From contig JAUEDM010000001.1 in NCBI GenBank assembly GCA_033439685.1, forward strand, positions 5,518,001 through 5,582,000: DNA of 64,000 nucleotides, read 5' to 3'. This document shows, in pieces, positions 34,746 to 47,700 of the stretch. Position numbers and translations under genes: made by a program. The notes below the pieces were generated by a model. It worked only from the letters and a program-made list of their open reading frames with translations, made no database searches and was not told the DNA's origin. Position 1 is the first letter of the stretch. The number at the start of each line of letters is the position of its first letter. The stretch is from Apodospora peruviana (taxonomy: Eukaryota > Ascomycota > Sordariomycetes > Sordariales > Lasiosphaeriaceae).

Positions 34746-36746
34746 CTAAGGCTGAGCCGCCGCCGCGGGGGGTTGCTGTGATTGGGGTTCTTGGTCTTGG
34801 GAGCCCGCCAGCTGCTGCCGGAGCGCCGTCACCTCGCTGGTGAGTGCGGCGATCTGCTGCACGTTCGCGTTGTGCTTCTCCACTAGCTGTGCATTGGCCC
34901 TCTTCACGGTGTCGACCTCGGTAGTGAGATGTTTGACCTTCTCGTCGAGATGCTGGACATAAGTCCACATGCCGCTCTCACTCAAGGCAAAGAGGTTGCC
35001 GCTGCCGTTATCAACGACACCATTGCCGTGCGCTGCGGACTTGGACCCGGTCGACGCGCGACCACGACCGCGAGCAGCTGGTTGGCCGGTCGCCGGAGGT
35101 TCGTTGCCTTGAGGTGCGTTTCGGTCAGCAGGGGGGTACTGGGAGAGCCAGGCATGCTTAGCCGCTGGTGACATACCATGCGCGGGTAGAGATAACCCGG
35201 AAGCGGTCTGTGCCGGCTGCCGGAAGTGCTGCGGTTGTGCCGGTGAACGCTGGGATGCTTGGTTCGGCTGGCCGACGCCAGGGCTGAGCGGTTTAGGGCT
35301 TTCTGTCATGCCGCTCTGTGAGTACATGGACGAGCTCCCCGCGCTCACGGGCATGGAGGATATGCTGGTTTGCGGGGTATGACTGTTAGGCATACTGGGC
35401 GACGTGGTCGTGCTCGTCGACCCGCGGTCGACATTGGGAGGATACAGACCGCCGGTATATGGAGGCCGCGGACCTGCTGGGGGATATGTGCTTGAGTGAG
35501 TTGCGTAGCCTTCTGGTGCCGGTTGGCCAGGGACGTGCTGGGCTTTGATACTTGGAAGGCTGAGACGTCGCCGCTCTTCCTCCGTCATGTCAACGTCAGC
35601 GGAGTTCTCATAGAGCACGCCGGCCATGGCCGAGTCGTCTGCTCCGGTCATATTCGATCCTTCAAAGTCCTCATCTCCAGCGAAGCTGCCCATACTCGGC
35701 CTCCGGCCAGCACATCCGCCAGCTCCCTTGCTGTGTCTCGCCAATGCATCACCGCGCGCAAACTTCCTATCACACTTGGGACACGTGTGAGGCTTTTCTC
35801 CCGTGTGCAGCTTGCCATGACGCTTGAGATCGTGAAGTCTCCTGAACCTCATCTGACATTGATTACAAACATAAGGCTTCTCTTGGCTGTGGGTGAGTAG
35901 ATGACTCTTGAGGTTATGGTGTCTGGTGAACTCGGTATTGCAGTACTGGCACTTGTGTTTCTTATTTGAATTGGGCGAACGCGGCGAGCCTTCTTGACCT
36001 TGAGAGTTGGTCATTGGGAGACTCATGCCACGTTCAGGACCACCGGCAGCCATGGGGATTTCGGGCTGGAGGACGCCCGGGTAAGATAGCGAGCTGGCAG
36101 TTTTGTCGTCCATCTGCGCTTCGGGCTGTGGCATGTATAAACGCTGATCATTCCGGGAGTCGACGTCCATTGGCGCGGGACTATGGACGACCTCACCAGT
36201 CCCGTCCGAGAGGCTCCCTCTGCTCACGGCGCTCTGTGGGCTTATCTCTTGACTCTCGGCAGGGGCGGGATTGGTCGGTGGGATATGGAGAGCCCTTGCT
36301 GAGGCGGCCGCGGCGGCCTCGATGGCCTCGGCTGTCGTTGTCGACACCCCATCTTGCGGCCGGCTCATTACCGCAGCACTGGACATCAGTTCGGTCAATG
36401 CTTTGTGACTGGGGTTCGGGCTGCTGCCAGGCAGGCCAAGCCGGTGTTGCTCTTCCTCTCTGCGGCGTCTCTCGTCCTCCAAGGCTGCCGCGCCGGTCAA
36501 AGGCGGGGGCGACTGTCTGGCGAAGTGGACGAGGCGAGCGATCTTGGCGGGCGACAAATCGTCGGAAGCGGGCTCGTCTGGCGGCGTCGGGGTGGTTTCG
36601 CGTTGTCTCTTAAGCGACCTGGGACGACCAAGTTCCGTCGCAACTCCAAGGGTGTCGGCTGTGGCTGTTGAGGTTGTCGCGGCCGAGGGTGCAGACAGCG
36701 TCGTGAGAGGGGCTCCTGTCGCGATGGGCCCTTTTTCTGGTGCCAT
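34746..36746 (-). CDS. C2H2 zinc-finger transcription factor with C-terminal coiled coil
   Basis: This is a 666-residue protein. I chose the Met at 36746 (MAPEKG...) because the preceding 99 open codons are not protein-like. The N-terminal half is disordered, with an Ala-rich tract at 142-152. Three linked fingers span about 264-345: HKCQYC...HLLTH, YVCNQC...HGKLH, and a third, HTCPKC, that ends HSKGAGGC, so it is C2HC-like. Linkers are TGEKP-like (THSQEKP, HTGEKP), the mark of tandem DNA-binding fingers. After a Pro/Ser/Gln-rich region, a helical heptad-like segment at about 585-655 ends in a Gln/Pro tail, suggesting dimerisation. The finger block resembles fungal proteins often labelled Egr2-like C2H2 factors. 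I do not know a characterised ortholog, so the target genes are unassigned. Confidence 0.85.
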   Translation of the reverse strand: MAPEKGPIATGAPLTTLSAPSAATTSTATADTLGVATELGRPRSLKRQRETTPTPPDEPASDDLSPAKIARLVHFARQSPPPLTGAAALEDERRRREEEQHRLGLPGSSPNPSHKALTELMSSAAVMSRPQDGVSTTTAEAIEAAAAASARALHIPPTNPAPAESQEISPQSAVSRGSLSDGTGEVVHSPAPMDVDSRNDQRLYMPQPEAQMDDKTASSLSYPGVLQPEIPMAAGGPERGMSLPMTNSQGQEGSPRSPNSNKKHKCQYCNTEFTRHHNLKSHLLTHSQEKPYVCNQCQMRFRRLHDLKRHGKLHTGEKPHTCPKCDRKFARGDALARHSKGAGGCAGRRPSMGSFAGDEDFEGSNMTGADDSAMAGVLYENSADVDMTEEERRRLSLPSIKAQHVPGQPAPEGYATHSSTYPPAGPRPPYTGGLYPPNVDRGSTSTTTSPSMPNSHTPQTSISSMPVSAGSSSMYSQSGMTESPKPLSPGVGQPNQASQRSPAQPQHFRQPAQTASGLSLPAHGMSPAAKHAWLSQYPPADRNAPQGNEPPATGQPAARGRGRASTGSKSAAHGNGVVDNGSGNLFALSESGMWTYVQHLDEKVKHLTTEVDTVKRANAQLVEKHNANVQQIAALTSEVTALRQQLAGSQDQEPQSQQPPAAAAQP

Positions 36747-39700
36747 GAGTCGCCCTGGGGCCCGAAGCAGACACAATTGAAAATTCCGAACAATAAGATG
36801 CAGCCAGGCAATCGTATTCACTAACGGCGCGCTCGCAGGCTCACTGTCGTCGCAAGATGCATCGCCGATGGACAGCGGGTTGAAGCTTTGATGTGTGGCT
36901 GGAGATTCGTGGCGAGAGCTTGGGATCCGAATTGACGGATGCCAGCGCGAAACAAGCGGGACGGCGAACCTTGCCTTTAAGGTACGGGGCAAAAAGCAGG
37001 CTGAAAGTAGGCTGCTAACGGGCCGAGAATTTACGAGCCACACTTGTCACCACAGTCTGGTCTGGGTGACGGATTGCCTCTTAAGAGTGATGATGCACGC
37101 GTGCAGACGAGAGGAATTTCGTTGAAGTGTGGGAAAGGTAAAAATGCGCTTCCAAACTGGATGAATGCGTGCTTGAATGGGCGACGGGTGTGTATGACGA
37201 GGAGGCTCTACTACTGGGGGTGGTGACCACTGGGTGAAGAAGACTGATCAGTGAGAGGGAAGCCACGGAAGCTCCCCAGTTGCTGAGAGAGAAAGAGGCG
37301 CTGCGATGGAGACGACTGCAGGAATGAGGGAAAATTGGGTGTGTGTGTGAGTGGTGGAGGTGCAGAGGTCACCCACAAGCCGACAGCTGGCAGATCGCCG
37401 ACGGAGGCGACGAATTGTGGCGGGGGAAAAGCGCCGCCTGGCTGACAAAGGCTCTGTTAGGAGATACTTCGGTGGCTCCAGCTCGTCAGCCCCCGTGTGC
37501 GCCAGCCTCTTTCTCTCTGTCCACCCGCTCGTCAATCAAGCCACTCAGCTGATGGAAGGCTGACTATAGAAAGACCCCACCCAGTAGTGCCAGTGCACCA
37601 CCCACTGGCAGTCGCCAGGCTTGGTTTTGTCTTTTCACCTCCCATATCTCTCATCCACGGGCATCCTTGACCAGCTGTGGCGAGCAACCTTGATGTGAGT
37701 GTTGATTGCCAATTGGTCGCAATGCTCCACACCTTCGACGTCCTGGGTCATCGTAGGCGATTTTGAGATTCCACGAGTGCCCTTGCTCCGGGCCCGAATG
37801 TGGCGTCGTCAAAATCGATGTCGACAAATCGGAGCCCAACAGGGTCCTTCTCTGCAGCCATGAGAACGTAGGGCATCCAATCCTGGGCGGCGTTGAACCC
37901 GGGCACTGCAAGGCCGCTCTCTCTTGCGCGGCCGACGAAGCACAGAGCACAGAACACAACACCATCACTGGCATCTATGTGCCATTTCCATCCACCCCTC
38001 TCCTGGGATGGATAAGTACTTATCCATAGATAGGCTCAAATGGACAAAGAGAGGAGAAAGCTCAGTGACGCAAAGGATATTCCGTACAGGCGACGACGGA
38101 CAAGCTGCCCACGACGGCTGAAACGTGGAAGTGGCTGTGTTGCGAGTTTGCCGAATCAGTCGGGGATCATTGTGTGATTGGGTGGGGAACCTGGTTCAGG
38201 TTGGCTTGGCTGGCCGATGTCACTCTTAACACGAGGTGGCACAGGCGCACGCAAAGAAAGCATACAACAAACGCCAGGCAGAGGGATGCTTCAACAGTTT
38301 GTGCTGGCCTCCTTCTCGAGTTAGTAATTGTAAGGACGAACACGAAGAGCTTGCCTAGAAATTTTGCCAGTCCTCAACTAAAGCTCAACCACTTCTCGCA
38401 AGATAAGTTCCAGACCAGAGACCCAAAGATCTGCAGCGGAACGAGCCGTCAGGTTACTCGAGGTGACCCAGGGAGCTGAGAGCGACCCACATGTCCAGAC
38501 GTTGCATCTGGGCTTTGCATGAAGTCCTAAAGACTTTGCTGTCTGAAGCCTGAAACCTCGTGCAATGTTCTCGGGATCTTCAGAGGATCGTCTTGCACCG
38601 AATGCATCGACCTGGTAATGGGTTTGATGCCGAGTCTCAGTTGTTTACCAGCCAGGCGGTTATAGTCCGTTTTAGACTTCCGTTCTGCCATGAGTGTAGA
38701 AGCTGTATCTATATTAGACCAGCCAGGACAAGCAATCTCGGCAGCAAAGTGCACGTCTTATATTACGTGGTCTTTCAGTTCAGTCTTGTCCAGTGATCAG
38801 ATTATGATACGGGAAGTTTGCCTAGGACAAAAATCCAATAGCAAGGGTTCTCCCGGTAGATAATGATTAGCATGCTGAATGCTGAATGATACCTGCTAAG
38901 TTGGCGGACAAACCGACAGGGAAGCGGGACAGGTGTCAAGAACATAGGACGGCAAATCTTTGGAAAACGGTGGAGATACGTCAAAGCATAATCGAGCGTT
39001 CCCACGATATTCGCGGATGAGGAGGTGTTGGAAGTCAAGCACCCAGGAAGTGAAGAGCTTTGATGCCAAGAAAATACAAACAGTAGTTGACGAGCATGTC
39101 TACCTGTGCGTATTGCCATTGAATCCGTCAGATAAAAACGCGATACCGCTGGACCACTCCCTTTGAGATTTCGTTATGTTGGGTGCTGTCACAAGAGTCG
39201 TACTTGATGCGCTTGGTCTTCGACAACGTGTTCCCAGGCCAGCGGTCGGTAAGTTGCTCGTGAAACGCTACCTGAGGCTCTGTGGAAGCGGATGAGGAAC
39301 AAGTGACTGCAACTTGCTGGTAGGATACCGCCCGCATGTATGTGGCATATGGGCCTGGACAAAGCTCGAGGAACACGGCTTTGCCAACAAGGATTACAAT
39401 GTCTAAAGAGTGTTCCCTCTGAAGTTGGGCCCTGGAGCTTAGGCGTCTTGCTCTGCGGTTCCGTGTTTTACAGTTCTTCCATCCGTGTTGGCCTGAATAA
39501 ACCTGCCGTAATATATGCCGACCTAGATGAGAACCCTTGACGGCTGTGTTGTCCTGAGGGTGGATGCGTCTTTCCTGTAGGGATGGCCACGTCCAGGATG
39601 GACAGTCTCGCCGATGTGGTTCCCAATCTCAGTCTTTCTGACTCCAGGACTTCATTCGGCAACCTGCTTCTGTAAAACCAACTGTGCCCGTCGATAAGGC

Positions 39701-41999
39701 AGCCCCGGAGCTCTTGCACTTATGTTCTGCATCAACGGTGGCCCAACCGTTCCAATAGCTAGATGATGGCTTCTCGATGCTTCGGACGGGAACCAATATA
39801 TGGAATCTGATAAATGGAAGCCGATAACGCAGATTGCGGGAGGAAGAAAGGGCACCGATCAGGGGGAAATCATGGATGAGGACGTAGCCTCATGTTCCAT
39901 CCCGCCACTGAAGCAATGCTGACATGAAGACGAGGAGAGCAGAAGGTAGCGATGTTGACCGCTTCAAGCGTAGCCATTCTCTTGAAGGACCTGTTCCTTA
40001 AGGTGTATCTCTGCCTTGTCTGCTGCTGGCTGGGGACCGAGCAAATAGCCATATCCGAACTACAATGACAGAATCTTCAATCCTGAGGGCGGGGGAGGAT
40101 GCGTATCGTACGGGCTCCGGGTGCGATGTGCTGCTCGGAGAACTGCAAGTCCATTGCTTGATTTCGAGATCTGAGACCGATCCTGGCCGGGAAATAAACG
40201 GTTACCGGTACTTTGTATCAGAAAAATAGAAGCTGTGTCGTTGGCGTAAAACCAGCAGGAAAGGCTGGACGTCTGGAACTTCAGGCAGAACGGCCACGGT
40301 CTTCGACTTCCCCAATTGGGAGCAGCAAAGATGGCCGTGGTTTATGGTCCGACAACCGTGCCGCTGTTCGCATTCTGCCGATGCGGCACGAGCCCCAGGT
40401 TCGAGGTTCGCATCTGACTTTAATACCTTAAATAAGAATGTCAGATCTCTATCTTTGACCTGATGAAAAGCAATCGTGCACGTGCATCAACCCTATCGGC
40501 ATGCTGAATCATCGGTCAGCACTGCGCGCCGCCAAGATACAGAACGCGCGCAGATCCAAGAACAGGCACGTCACCCCTGCGCAATTTTACTTATGATGGG
40601 CGATCCTAAACAATCGCTCTAAATTCCAAATCAGGAACAGCAAGGCAATTGGGTTGGTTGCACTGGGTCTAGGCCATGAAACAAACCCAAAGTGGACGGT
40701 GATGTTCTGTAATTAATAGCGCTTTTTTACCAAGATTGCGAATCATGGAGCCACGAATGGAGTCGTCTGACGCGGCGGGCAACGAGGGAAGAAGATACCA
40801 TTGAGTGCAATCAAATGCTCAGAGCAGAACCGGAAGACGAAGCCTGTTGTCGCCCGGACGAAATGTCTTCTTTGGTGGAGAGGAGTCGTCATCAACCCCA
40901 GACCGACGATTCGTGTTGTGCCTTGGCGCTTGGACGAGGGACTTGTTGGCTGCCCGTGTTGTTATCGTCGTCGGCCGGCGCAACGGTGGGAACACGGCAT
41001 GAAATCCCTCTCGAGAATCCCGGCGCGTTCCAATCTTGTGCCGATTCTTCGGCAACATAGTGTGTGTATTTCGTTCACATTGTTGGATGCCATGCATTTT
41101 TCTACAGTACGAGGTTCTAAACAAGAAAGTTGAATGTTGTCTGGACGAACGGCCGCTCTTTCTCAGCTTGCCATCTCACTGCGTGGTTGTCGGAGGAGAG
41201 GAGGTGTATCCGGAGGGGGACGATCCCTGTCCACAATACCCTGCAGCCTCCATCACCGCCCAATGGCACCGGGTTCGTACCTGCAGCAGTCGCGCTGTCG
41301 ACAAATTACGTAGCAGCCCTTGCCAAGTCAAGCCCCTTTCCTCCTTCCTCTGGACGCTTGCAATCTCGCCAAGCAATGATCCCCACCGCCGACAACGCCT
41401 GGACGGATCCGTGCCTTGGCCCTGTGGCTCTCCTCCGCCTCTGCCATGTTTGATTCGGGTTGATTCAGCAGGTACAGCGCGGCGCTCATTTCGTTCTTTT
41501 TTCCTTCCCACACCGGGGCTAGCCACTCCGCCCTTACACTCGTTTTCTGTCCGCAACAACCCCTTCCGAGAGACCTCTGTTTCTCCTTCTTCAGTTCAAT
41601 TCTCCCTTGAACTGTTACCCGCTCGTTTACGACCGCCATCGGCTTCCGCTCTTTTGTGCCCGAGATTTCCATCCAACTGAGAGTCCTAGGCTCTCAACCA
41701 CATTCCTTTGGAACGAAGCGAAACTACAGCCCTTATATCGATCAGCTACCGACCTGTTTCCACCCGCAGGTGAGTACGATAGTGGGGAGATGGCTTGTAA
41801 GACCATGCAGGACAGAACCACATCCACATAGGCATGGAGAGGAGGCTTGACAGCCTCTTCGGGCTGTGTTGACGAGCTTGTGAAGTTGGGACTGCCTGCG
41901 GGTTATGACGAGGAAGCGCTGACATGATAAACCTCGGACAGCAAGAAAACGTATCCTTGATATCCTAATCCGGACACATCACATAACACGACGAACAGA
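36747..41999. other. 5.3-kb intergenic region upstream of the C2H2 factor and the SUN gene
   Basis: This is a divergent spacer. ORFs are short and unlike protein; the largest (41036-41680) lies in a pyrimidine-rich promoter-like stretch just upstream of the SUN gene. No repeats of note beyond scattered short words. I see no gene. Confidence 0.5.
41770..41998 (+). other. Candidate 5' UTR intron of the SUN gene
   Basis: A strong donor (CAG|GTGAGT) at 41770 follows a pyrimidine-rich stretch. An acceptor (GAACAG) ends at 41998, one base before the SUN start codon. A TATCCTAATCC word about 35 bp before the acceptor could be the branch point. Unproven without RNA data. Confidence 0.4.
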
Positions 42000-43328
42000 A
42001 TGAAAGGCATCGTCAAGATTGCCCTCGCAGCGGCAATGGTTGCTGGCGTCGCTGCCGAACCTCACAGCCATAACCACAACCACTTCCACCGCCACCGTGC
42101 TGTTAAGAGGCAGGACCAATCACCAGTCGAGAAGCGCGACATCGTGTATGTCACCGAAGTTGTCGAGGGGCCCGTTGTTACCAAGTTTGTCTTGGACGGT
42201 GAGGTAGTTGACGAGGAGGAGGCGAAGAAAGGCATTGAGGAGGGTCTTTTCGCTGTTGTGGGATCGACGAAGCCTTCCTTCAGCGCACCACCGGCGGTCT
42301 ACTCGACGTCGATCGCCACCACCAGCAGCACCGCCAAGGGAGGTCAGTTTTTCGAGCAGAAGGCTACTTCCACATCATCTGCTCCTCCTCCGCCGGCTAC
42401 TACCGCCGCCAAGAGCTCAACCTCGTCCGGAGGTTCCGGTGTTGACCGTGAATTCCGGAACGGCGAGGAACCGTGCAGCACTTTTCCGGAGGAGTATGGT
42501 GCCCTCCCAGTCCCGTGGTTGAAAACGGAAGGCTGGGTGACGATCATGCGAGTCCGTTCTTGGATTCCGGGCGTCAAGTTCGACAATATTCAAGTCCCAG
42601 TTTCGGGCGGCTGCGAAAAGGGCGACATGTGCTCGTATGCCTGCCCTCCAGGCTACCAGAAGACCCAGTGGCCCGAAAAGGAACAAGGCGCCACTGGCCA
42701 GTCAGTCGGTGGGCTTTGGTGTAACGACCAGGGCATGTTGGAGCTTACCAGGCCCGAATACAGGACAATCTGCGCGCCTGGTGCCGGTGGCGTCTTCATC
42801 AGGAACGAACTCTCTGGAACTGCTGCTCTTTGCCGCACCGACTATCCTGGCAGCGAGGCCATGACGATCCCTCTCGAGACATTCCCGGGCGGCACGTATC
42901 CTGTGACTAACCCCCTGTCCTCGACGGGTTATATCTGGGAGGGAGCACGTACTACTGCCCAGTATTATCTCAACAACAAGGACGTGGCGCTTGAGGACGC
43001 GTGTGTTTGGGATAGCAAGCCCTTCCCCGACCGGGCTGGCAACTGGGCCCCAACGAACATTGGTGTGGGCAAGGACGATTCTGGTATCACTTACCTCTCC
43101 ATCTTCCCGAATGCCCCCACAAGCCATGCTATTCTGGATTACGACGTCGAAATTGAGGGCGATATCTCGGGCGAGTGCTGGCTTAGGAATGGACAGTACT
43201 CGGGATCTAATGGCTGCACGGTAAGCTTGAGCCTTTCTCCGCAAAGCAAGTACTGAAAGCTAACAACTGAACAGGTCGGCATCATAGATGGGGGTGAGGC
43301 TACTATCGTCTTGAAAGAGCGCTCATAG
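42000..43328 (+). CDS. SUN-family secreted cell-wall protein (Sim1/Uth1/Sun4 type)
   Basis: Exons 42000-43220 and 43275-43328 flank a 54-bp phase-0 intron (GTAAGC..ACAG); the join gives 424 residues and the expected short tail VGIIDGGEATIVLKERS. Residues 1-19 are a signal peptide. A His-rich stretch (HSHNHNHFHRHR) follows, and dibasic KR sites at 36-37 and 45-46 fit Kex2 processing. A Ser/Thr/Pro-rich linker runs to about 147. The Cys-rich SUN domain (about 148-424) shows EEPCSTFPEEYGALPVPWL, then KGDMCSYACPPGYQKTQWP and SVGGLWC. The family is placed among beta-glucanase-like proteins (GH132) and acts in septation and wall remodelling. The upstream region suggests a 5' UTR intron. The domain is complete. 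Confidence 0.92.
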
Positions 43329-44781
43329 AGTGCTGGTGATCGAAGCACTGTCCGGTGACAACTGATGGCGCGATTTGGAGGCTTTATATCTTTTTGTTTC
43401 TTTCGATGGGTGGATGGTATGTGTGTCCTGCTTATGTTTCGACAGCTTCGAGAACTTCCATGGCCCGCCGCGCCGACTTTGACAATCTAAGGACATGGCG
43501 AGTTGCAGGACCGATGAATTTGGGATGACATTTTAATGTTAAATGTATACAATTTGCTATGTTTTGTTGCTCGCACTGGAGGAGAAATAGGCGGAGTGCT
43601 TGATGCTGAGTGGGTGTTCACGTTGGAACACGCGTTTGGATAGCGGTAGTCGATGTGGGATTGAAGGTTATTTGACTTTGACGGCGGGAAACAGGAAACC
43701 GCTGCGGCGAGCCAATGTGTATTATGCATACTTTTTGACCTGACGTTGGCCGCCGCTTTTGTCTTCAACCGCTGCTGGACTCAGCCTTTTATATGTTGCA
43801 TCCGAGAATATGTTCCATCGTATGGATTTCTCAGCCTCGCAGCTCAACTGAGTTACACAGTACGGAATACGGAACGTACAGATTATGTGTTCTACAATTA
43901 TGGCGCTGAAGTTGCGCTCCCTGATGATAGTCGGTACCAGATAACATGGCTGCCTCAATCTTGCCACCAAGCTAAAACGACACGCAGCAAGCAGCCTGAA
44001 GACACCATTTGTCTCCGACGTATTAGTGTAAGAACCACATAGTAAGCCCAATTTAAGCCATAATGGCCAGTGAAATTGAGAACAAGGCATTCTATGCACG
44101 GGACTGTGGGCCTTGAAATAGGTAGGGTACCTAATAAGTGTGGTGAGCGTGATATGGAAGGTACCTTTGATCAGAGGAATCAAAAACGTCGGTTGCGCGG
44201 CGGAACCTGAAGCGGATGACAATTGGACCCACCGCATCAACCAACCGTTCTGGCCGATGGAGTGAGCGGATTGAAAGTATCTCTTCGCCAAAGACTGCAG
44301 AGATGTGACTTCTGCTGGAGATAGGATGTGGCGCAGACCGGAATTGTAGCCACACCGCAACGTACCTGGGAGTTATCGGGCTCGTGTCATTGGCGAGCTA
44401 GGCTGGCCAGGCGTCTCAGCTTGCGGCACTGCGTGCGTGTGCTTGGTTGCTCCGAACAAGGCAGAAGAAGCCAACCTGGAAGTTTTACAAGAGGCTACGA
44501 ACTATCCGTACCTGCATCTTTTTCCACCTTCTACAACGACGAGCCTTTCTTCAGCACATTGTACGTCTTGATTCTAGAATCTGCCATTAATTGCCTGGTT
44601 CGGCTTAGCAGATCAGCATCGAGCGAGCGAGCGAGCGACAGCGACTAGCCCGGCTTTAACGGATAGCTAATTAGGTACTCGTATCGCATCATCCAAGGAT
44701 CGTAACCACCACAAGTCACAATCATCCCCCGACGGTCCTCTCACTGTCCTTGATGATCGCAACGCTACCGAATAAGGAACC
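43329..44781. other. 1.45-kb spacer between the SUN gene and VPS10
   Basis: This spacer holds the SUN 3' UTR and the VPS10 promoter. A TACGGAATACGGAACGTAC word lies at about 43860, GGGTACCTAAT near 44128 and a GAGCGAGCGAGCGAGCGA repeat near 44620-44637. The minus-strand ORF at 43722-44360 is not convincing. Confidence 0.5.
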
Positions 44782-47700
44782 ATGAGGGCAAGGGGAGCTC
44801 TGCAGGCCGCGGTCTTGCTCGCGTCGGCCCTGTGGGCGACGCCCCTCTCGGCGAAGACGGACCATCCCACCATCAGCGTGACGGCCTTCGACAACATACC
44901 CCGGAATCTGAACTATTTCCGTGACTCAGATACAATCCTCTTCCAGGACATCAGAGAAAATAACGTGTATCGGTCTGACGATGGCGGCGCAAAGTGGAAG
45001 CAAGTCGATGGTGTTCGCGACGGCGATGCTTACGAACTGTGGATGCACGAGTTCGACAACGAACGTGCCTATATCATCACCGAGGGCACCAAGCACTATC
45101 GGACCACCGACCGCGGTAAGTCTTGGACAGTGTTCGAGACCGACGCCGTGATTAGCATGTGGCGTCCCGACGTCCTGCAGTTCCACGCCGACGACCCCGA
45201 TCGCATCATCTTCAACGGCCTGCAATGCTCGAGCTTGATCGACTGCCACGAGGTCGCCATGTACACGACGGACGGCTTCAAAACGCCTGCTAAGCGTCTT
45301 CGCATCGATACCGACGGCTGCTGGTGGGCAAAATCCTCCGACCTATTCACCACTGGTGACAAGGACCTTGACAAGAATCGCATTCTGTGCATCAGCATGG
45401 ATGCCTTCTCGACCCGCCGCCAAGACCAGCGCTTGCTGATCTCTGACGACTACTTCAAGACCTCGGGTAGTGACATCCAAGAATTCGAGCCCAACTTGGA
45501 TACAAATAAGCCGGTGCAAGGCGTTGTCAACGTCGCCGTGGTCAAAAAATATATACTGGTAGCCACGACATCGATAAATACTGACGAGATGGCACTCTTT
45601 GTCACCGATGATACCAAAAAATGGCACCGTGCCGTGTTTCCCACCGCCCACGACAGCCACGACCACCGCATCATGGAGGAGGCGTATACCGTGTTGGAAA
45701 GCACCAACTACAGCATCCAGATTGATGTTATGACGACGCGACCATCTAACCCAATGGGCGTCCTGCTGACCAGCAACTCCAATGGCACATTCTTCACCGA
45801 GAACATCGAGCACACAAACCGCAACCAAGACGGCCATGTCGATTTCGAAAAGATTGCCGGCATTCAGGGCATCTTCCTGGTCAACACCGTCGATAATTGG
45901 AAAGACGTGGAGAAGAATCCCAACACCAAGAAGAAAAAGGTGACGGAAATCACGTTTGATGACGGTCGTACATTTGAACCCGTCACGGCTGATGGCAAAA
46001 GGATTCACCTCCATTCAGTTACTGAACTGAGCAACCTGGGCCGCGTCTACTCGAGTCCGGCGCCAGGTCTGGTCATGGCCGTCGGTAACACAGGCGACTA
46101 TCTAGAGGACTACGCGGATGGCAGTCTGTACGTGTCGGACGATGCTGGCCTGACCTGGACCAAGGCGCTGGATGGGCCTCACAAGTACGAGTTTGGAGAC
46201 CAAGGCTCTGTCTTGATGACAATCAAGGACTCCATTAAAGAGAATATCGATGAGTTCAGCTATTCGCTCGATCATGGAAAGACCTGGACCCAGGAACCTT
46301 TGCCCGGCGGCTTGAAAATCAGGCCGTATATTCTCACGACTACTCCGGATTCCACAAGTCTGAAGTTCCTTTTAATCGGGAAAACTGACAAAGAGTCTGA
46401 GTCGTGGAAGATTATTGCTGTGGATTTTGATGGCCTCCACGAGGCTACCTGTAAGGATAGCGATATGGAGGAGTGGTCAGCCAGAATCGATAAAGATGGG
46501 AAACCGACATGTCTGATGGGTCATACCCAGAGCTATCGGCGCCGCAAGAAGACGGCCGAATGCTTCCTCAAGCAAGAGTTCAAGCACGCGATGGTGGAGA
46601 CAACCGACTGTGACTGTACTGATTTGGACTACGAATGCGACTACAACTTTGTCAAGGAAGATGGGAAGTGCGTTAGCCGGGGACCGATCGCACCGCCAGA
46701 AGGTGCGTGCCGTGATGGCGATCCGGAGTCCACCTTCCTTGGCACATCAGGCTATCGAAAGATTCCTGGGAACACGTGCAAACTGACATCGGAAACCGAG
46801 GAGAAGTACAAGGAGCAGCGGAGGAAGTGCTCTGATATCGTGGGGGCGCCATCAGCCCCGGCTACCGGTGTCGTCAAACAGACGAGAACGTCGTTCGGCA
46901 AATGGACCAGTTTGGAGAGGCACTACCTTGAACTGGGCGGATCAAGCTCGGGGAACGAGGAGACTATCATCATGCGGCCGGAAAGCCGCTCAGAGGGTGG
47001 CTCGGTTTGGATTTCTCACGATCATGGCAAGAAATGGAAGGAAATTGACGAACTTAAGGACGACATCAAGAAGGGCAAACTATTGGGAATAATGCCAAAT
47101 CCTTATTTTAAGGATATGATCTTTTTCATCATGAAAGATAAACGGATTAAATACACCGCAGACCGAGGACATAGATTCCACACCTTCGACGTTCCGACGA
47201 ATATGCCCAAAGACCCTACCGGCTATCCTCTCAAATTCCACCCGGATAGAAAGAATTGGCTGCTGTGGGAAGGGCAAATGTGCAAGGATGAAGAATGCTA
47301 TACGAAAGTATCCTGGTCCAAGGACCGTGGCGACGAGTGGCACTCGGGCCCTCATTATATCGAACATTGCGAGTTTACGGGCTCAAGCGCTTACAAGTAC
47401 CCGAACCGCGAAGAGGAACAGATACTCTGCGTGAAGCACAAGCTGGAGGATGAGAAGAGCCCGAGAGTGCTCGTCTCCACCAATGATTGGTTCGATCACG
47501 AAAAGATCCGCGAGGAGAATGTCAGGGATTTCGCTACCATGTCCGAGTTTATCGTTGTCGCAACAGAAGATAAGGCAAAAGAGACGTTGCGCGCCCATGC
47601 AAGTCTCGACGGAACCACCTTTGCGGAAACCCACTTCCCCTCCGGTTTCAAAGTTGACCACCAGCGCGGTTACACAGTGCTTGAAAGCTCCACCCACGCT

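Noticed and set aside
26786..36746. Possible secondary-metabolite or lipid gene cluster (esterase, DGAT2, C2H2 factor together)
   Set aside because: No polyketide synthase, NRPS, terpene cyclase or tailoring set. The genes are standard housekeeping or regulatory types with separate promoters.
41036..41680. 214-residue plus-strand ORF before the SUN gene
   Set aside because: Covers a pyrimidine-rich promoter/leader stretch, so Ser/Pro/Phe/Leu bias is expected without coding function.
43722..44360. 212-residue minus-strand ORF between the SUN gene and VPS10
   Set aside because: No domain, and it overlaps dispersed motif copies and the VPS10 upstream region. Left out for lack of support.
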